From: Rotaria socialis
Lineage: Eukaryota; Rotifera; Eurotatoria; Philodinida; Philodinidae
DNA length: 64,000 nt
Direction of reading: 5' to 3'
NCBI GenBank assembly: GCA_905331475.1
Contig: CAJNYU010003038.1
Coordinates: forward strand, 194,720-258,719
In this document: positions 63,798-64,000 of the stretch, piece by piece
How the letters are laid out: the number at the start of each line of letters is the position of its first letter
How positions within the stretch are numbered: position 1 is the first letter of the stretch
The notes under the pieces: generated by a model
What the model saw: only the letters and a program-made list of their open reading frames with translations
What the model was told of the DNA's origin: nothing
Databases searched by the model: none
Program-made: the position numbers and the translations under genes

Positions 63798-64000
63798 CTA
63801 AACGTAAAACAAACTATCAATAACATTCGAATAACACTTATACTCAAACTTAATCATAGAAATACTTGGTTGCTGTGTATTTTTAATTATAGTATAGACC
63901 ACCTTTATAGGTCATGTATCCACTAGACTACACTGAAAATACCAACAAAAAGAATATGCTACTTCCCACTGCTTCCTCATTTTCTCAACGACAAGGCACA

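Noticed and set aside
63880..63960. tRNA-like A-box (TAGTCTAGTGG on the minus strand)
   Set aside because: A good A-box match, but no B-box and no foldable acceptor or T arms follow. At most it is a fragment of a tRNA-derived repeat.

Overview
The window is nuclear DNA of an invertebrate animal. It is AT-rich, most introns are only about 45-70 nt with GT...AG ends, and the proteins are animal-specific families (EMSY, GIT, PNRC, ZNF608/609-brakeless, ZYG11/ZER1, CYLD, NRF-6, TBL3). Short introns, AT-richness and a near-identical inverted gene pair fit a bdelloid rotifer best, but that placement is pattern recognition, not proof. Exon models were joined by hand from splice signals and reading-frame continuity. 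Where I give a total length, the summed exons divide by three and close on a stop codon.

Layout. 0-21 kb (mostly +): 3' part of an S28 serine peptidase (30-1481); EMSY homologue (2557-8792); GIT-family ArfGAP (9457-14946) whose arginine-finger position is Leu; a PNRC-like single-exon gene on the minus strand (17359-17889); a UPF0193/EVG1 gene (19441-20549). 21-33 kb: mostly non-coding, microsatellite-rich, with one secreted-protein gene (24768-25442, minus) and a poly-G/N assembly scar. 33-41 kb: two tandem ZNF608/609 (brakeless/scribbler) paralogues; only the second encodes a C2H2 finger, and the first carries a poly-G/N/poly-C scar in an intron. 42.8 kb: a secreted orphan. 44.2-45.6 kb: two fold-back, MITE-like elements, one with a clear 9-bp target duplication. 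46-63 kb: a U-box/protein kinase gene that splices in frame into a CYLD-type deubiquitinase (912 aa); an NRF-6 acyltransferase; a ZYG11/ZER1 gene; QDPR; and a second, inverted CYLD-type gene almost identical to the C-terminal half of the fusion but with a different N-terminus. 63-64 kb: 3' end of TBL3/UTP13.

How the genes relate. The 46-63 kb block is rich in ubiquitin functions: an E3 module, a kinase and a deubiquitinase predicted in one polypeptide, a Cullin-2 substrate receptor, and a stand-alone deubiquitinase copy. The fusion is the best candidate for something undescribed. The two CYLD-type copies are convergent and about 11 kb apart. They are identical or nearly so towards the 3' end and diverge at the 5' end, which suggests gene conversion after duplication plus exchange of the N-terminal module. 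The other genes are ordinary conserved housekeeping or regulatory genes without evident operon-like coupling.
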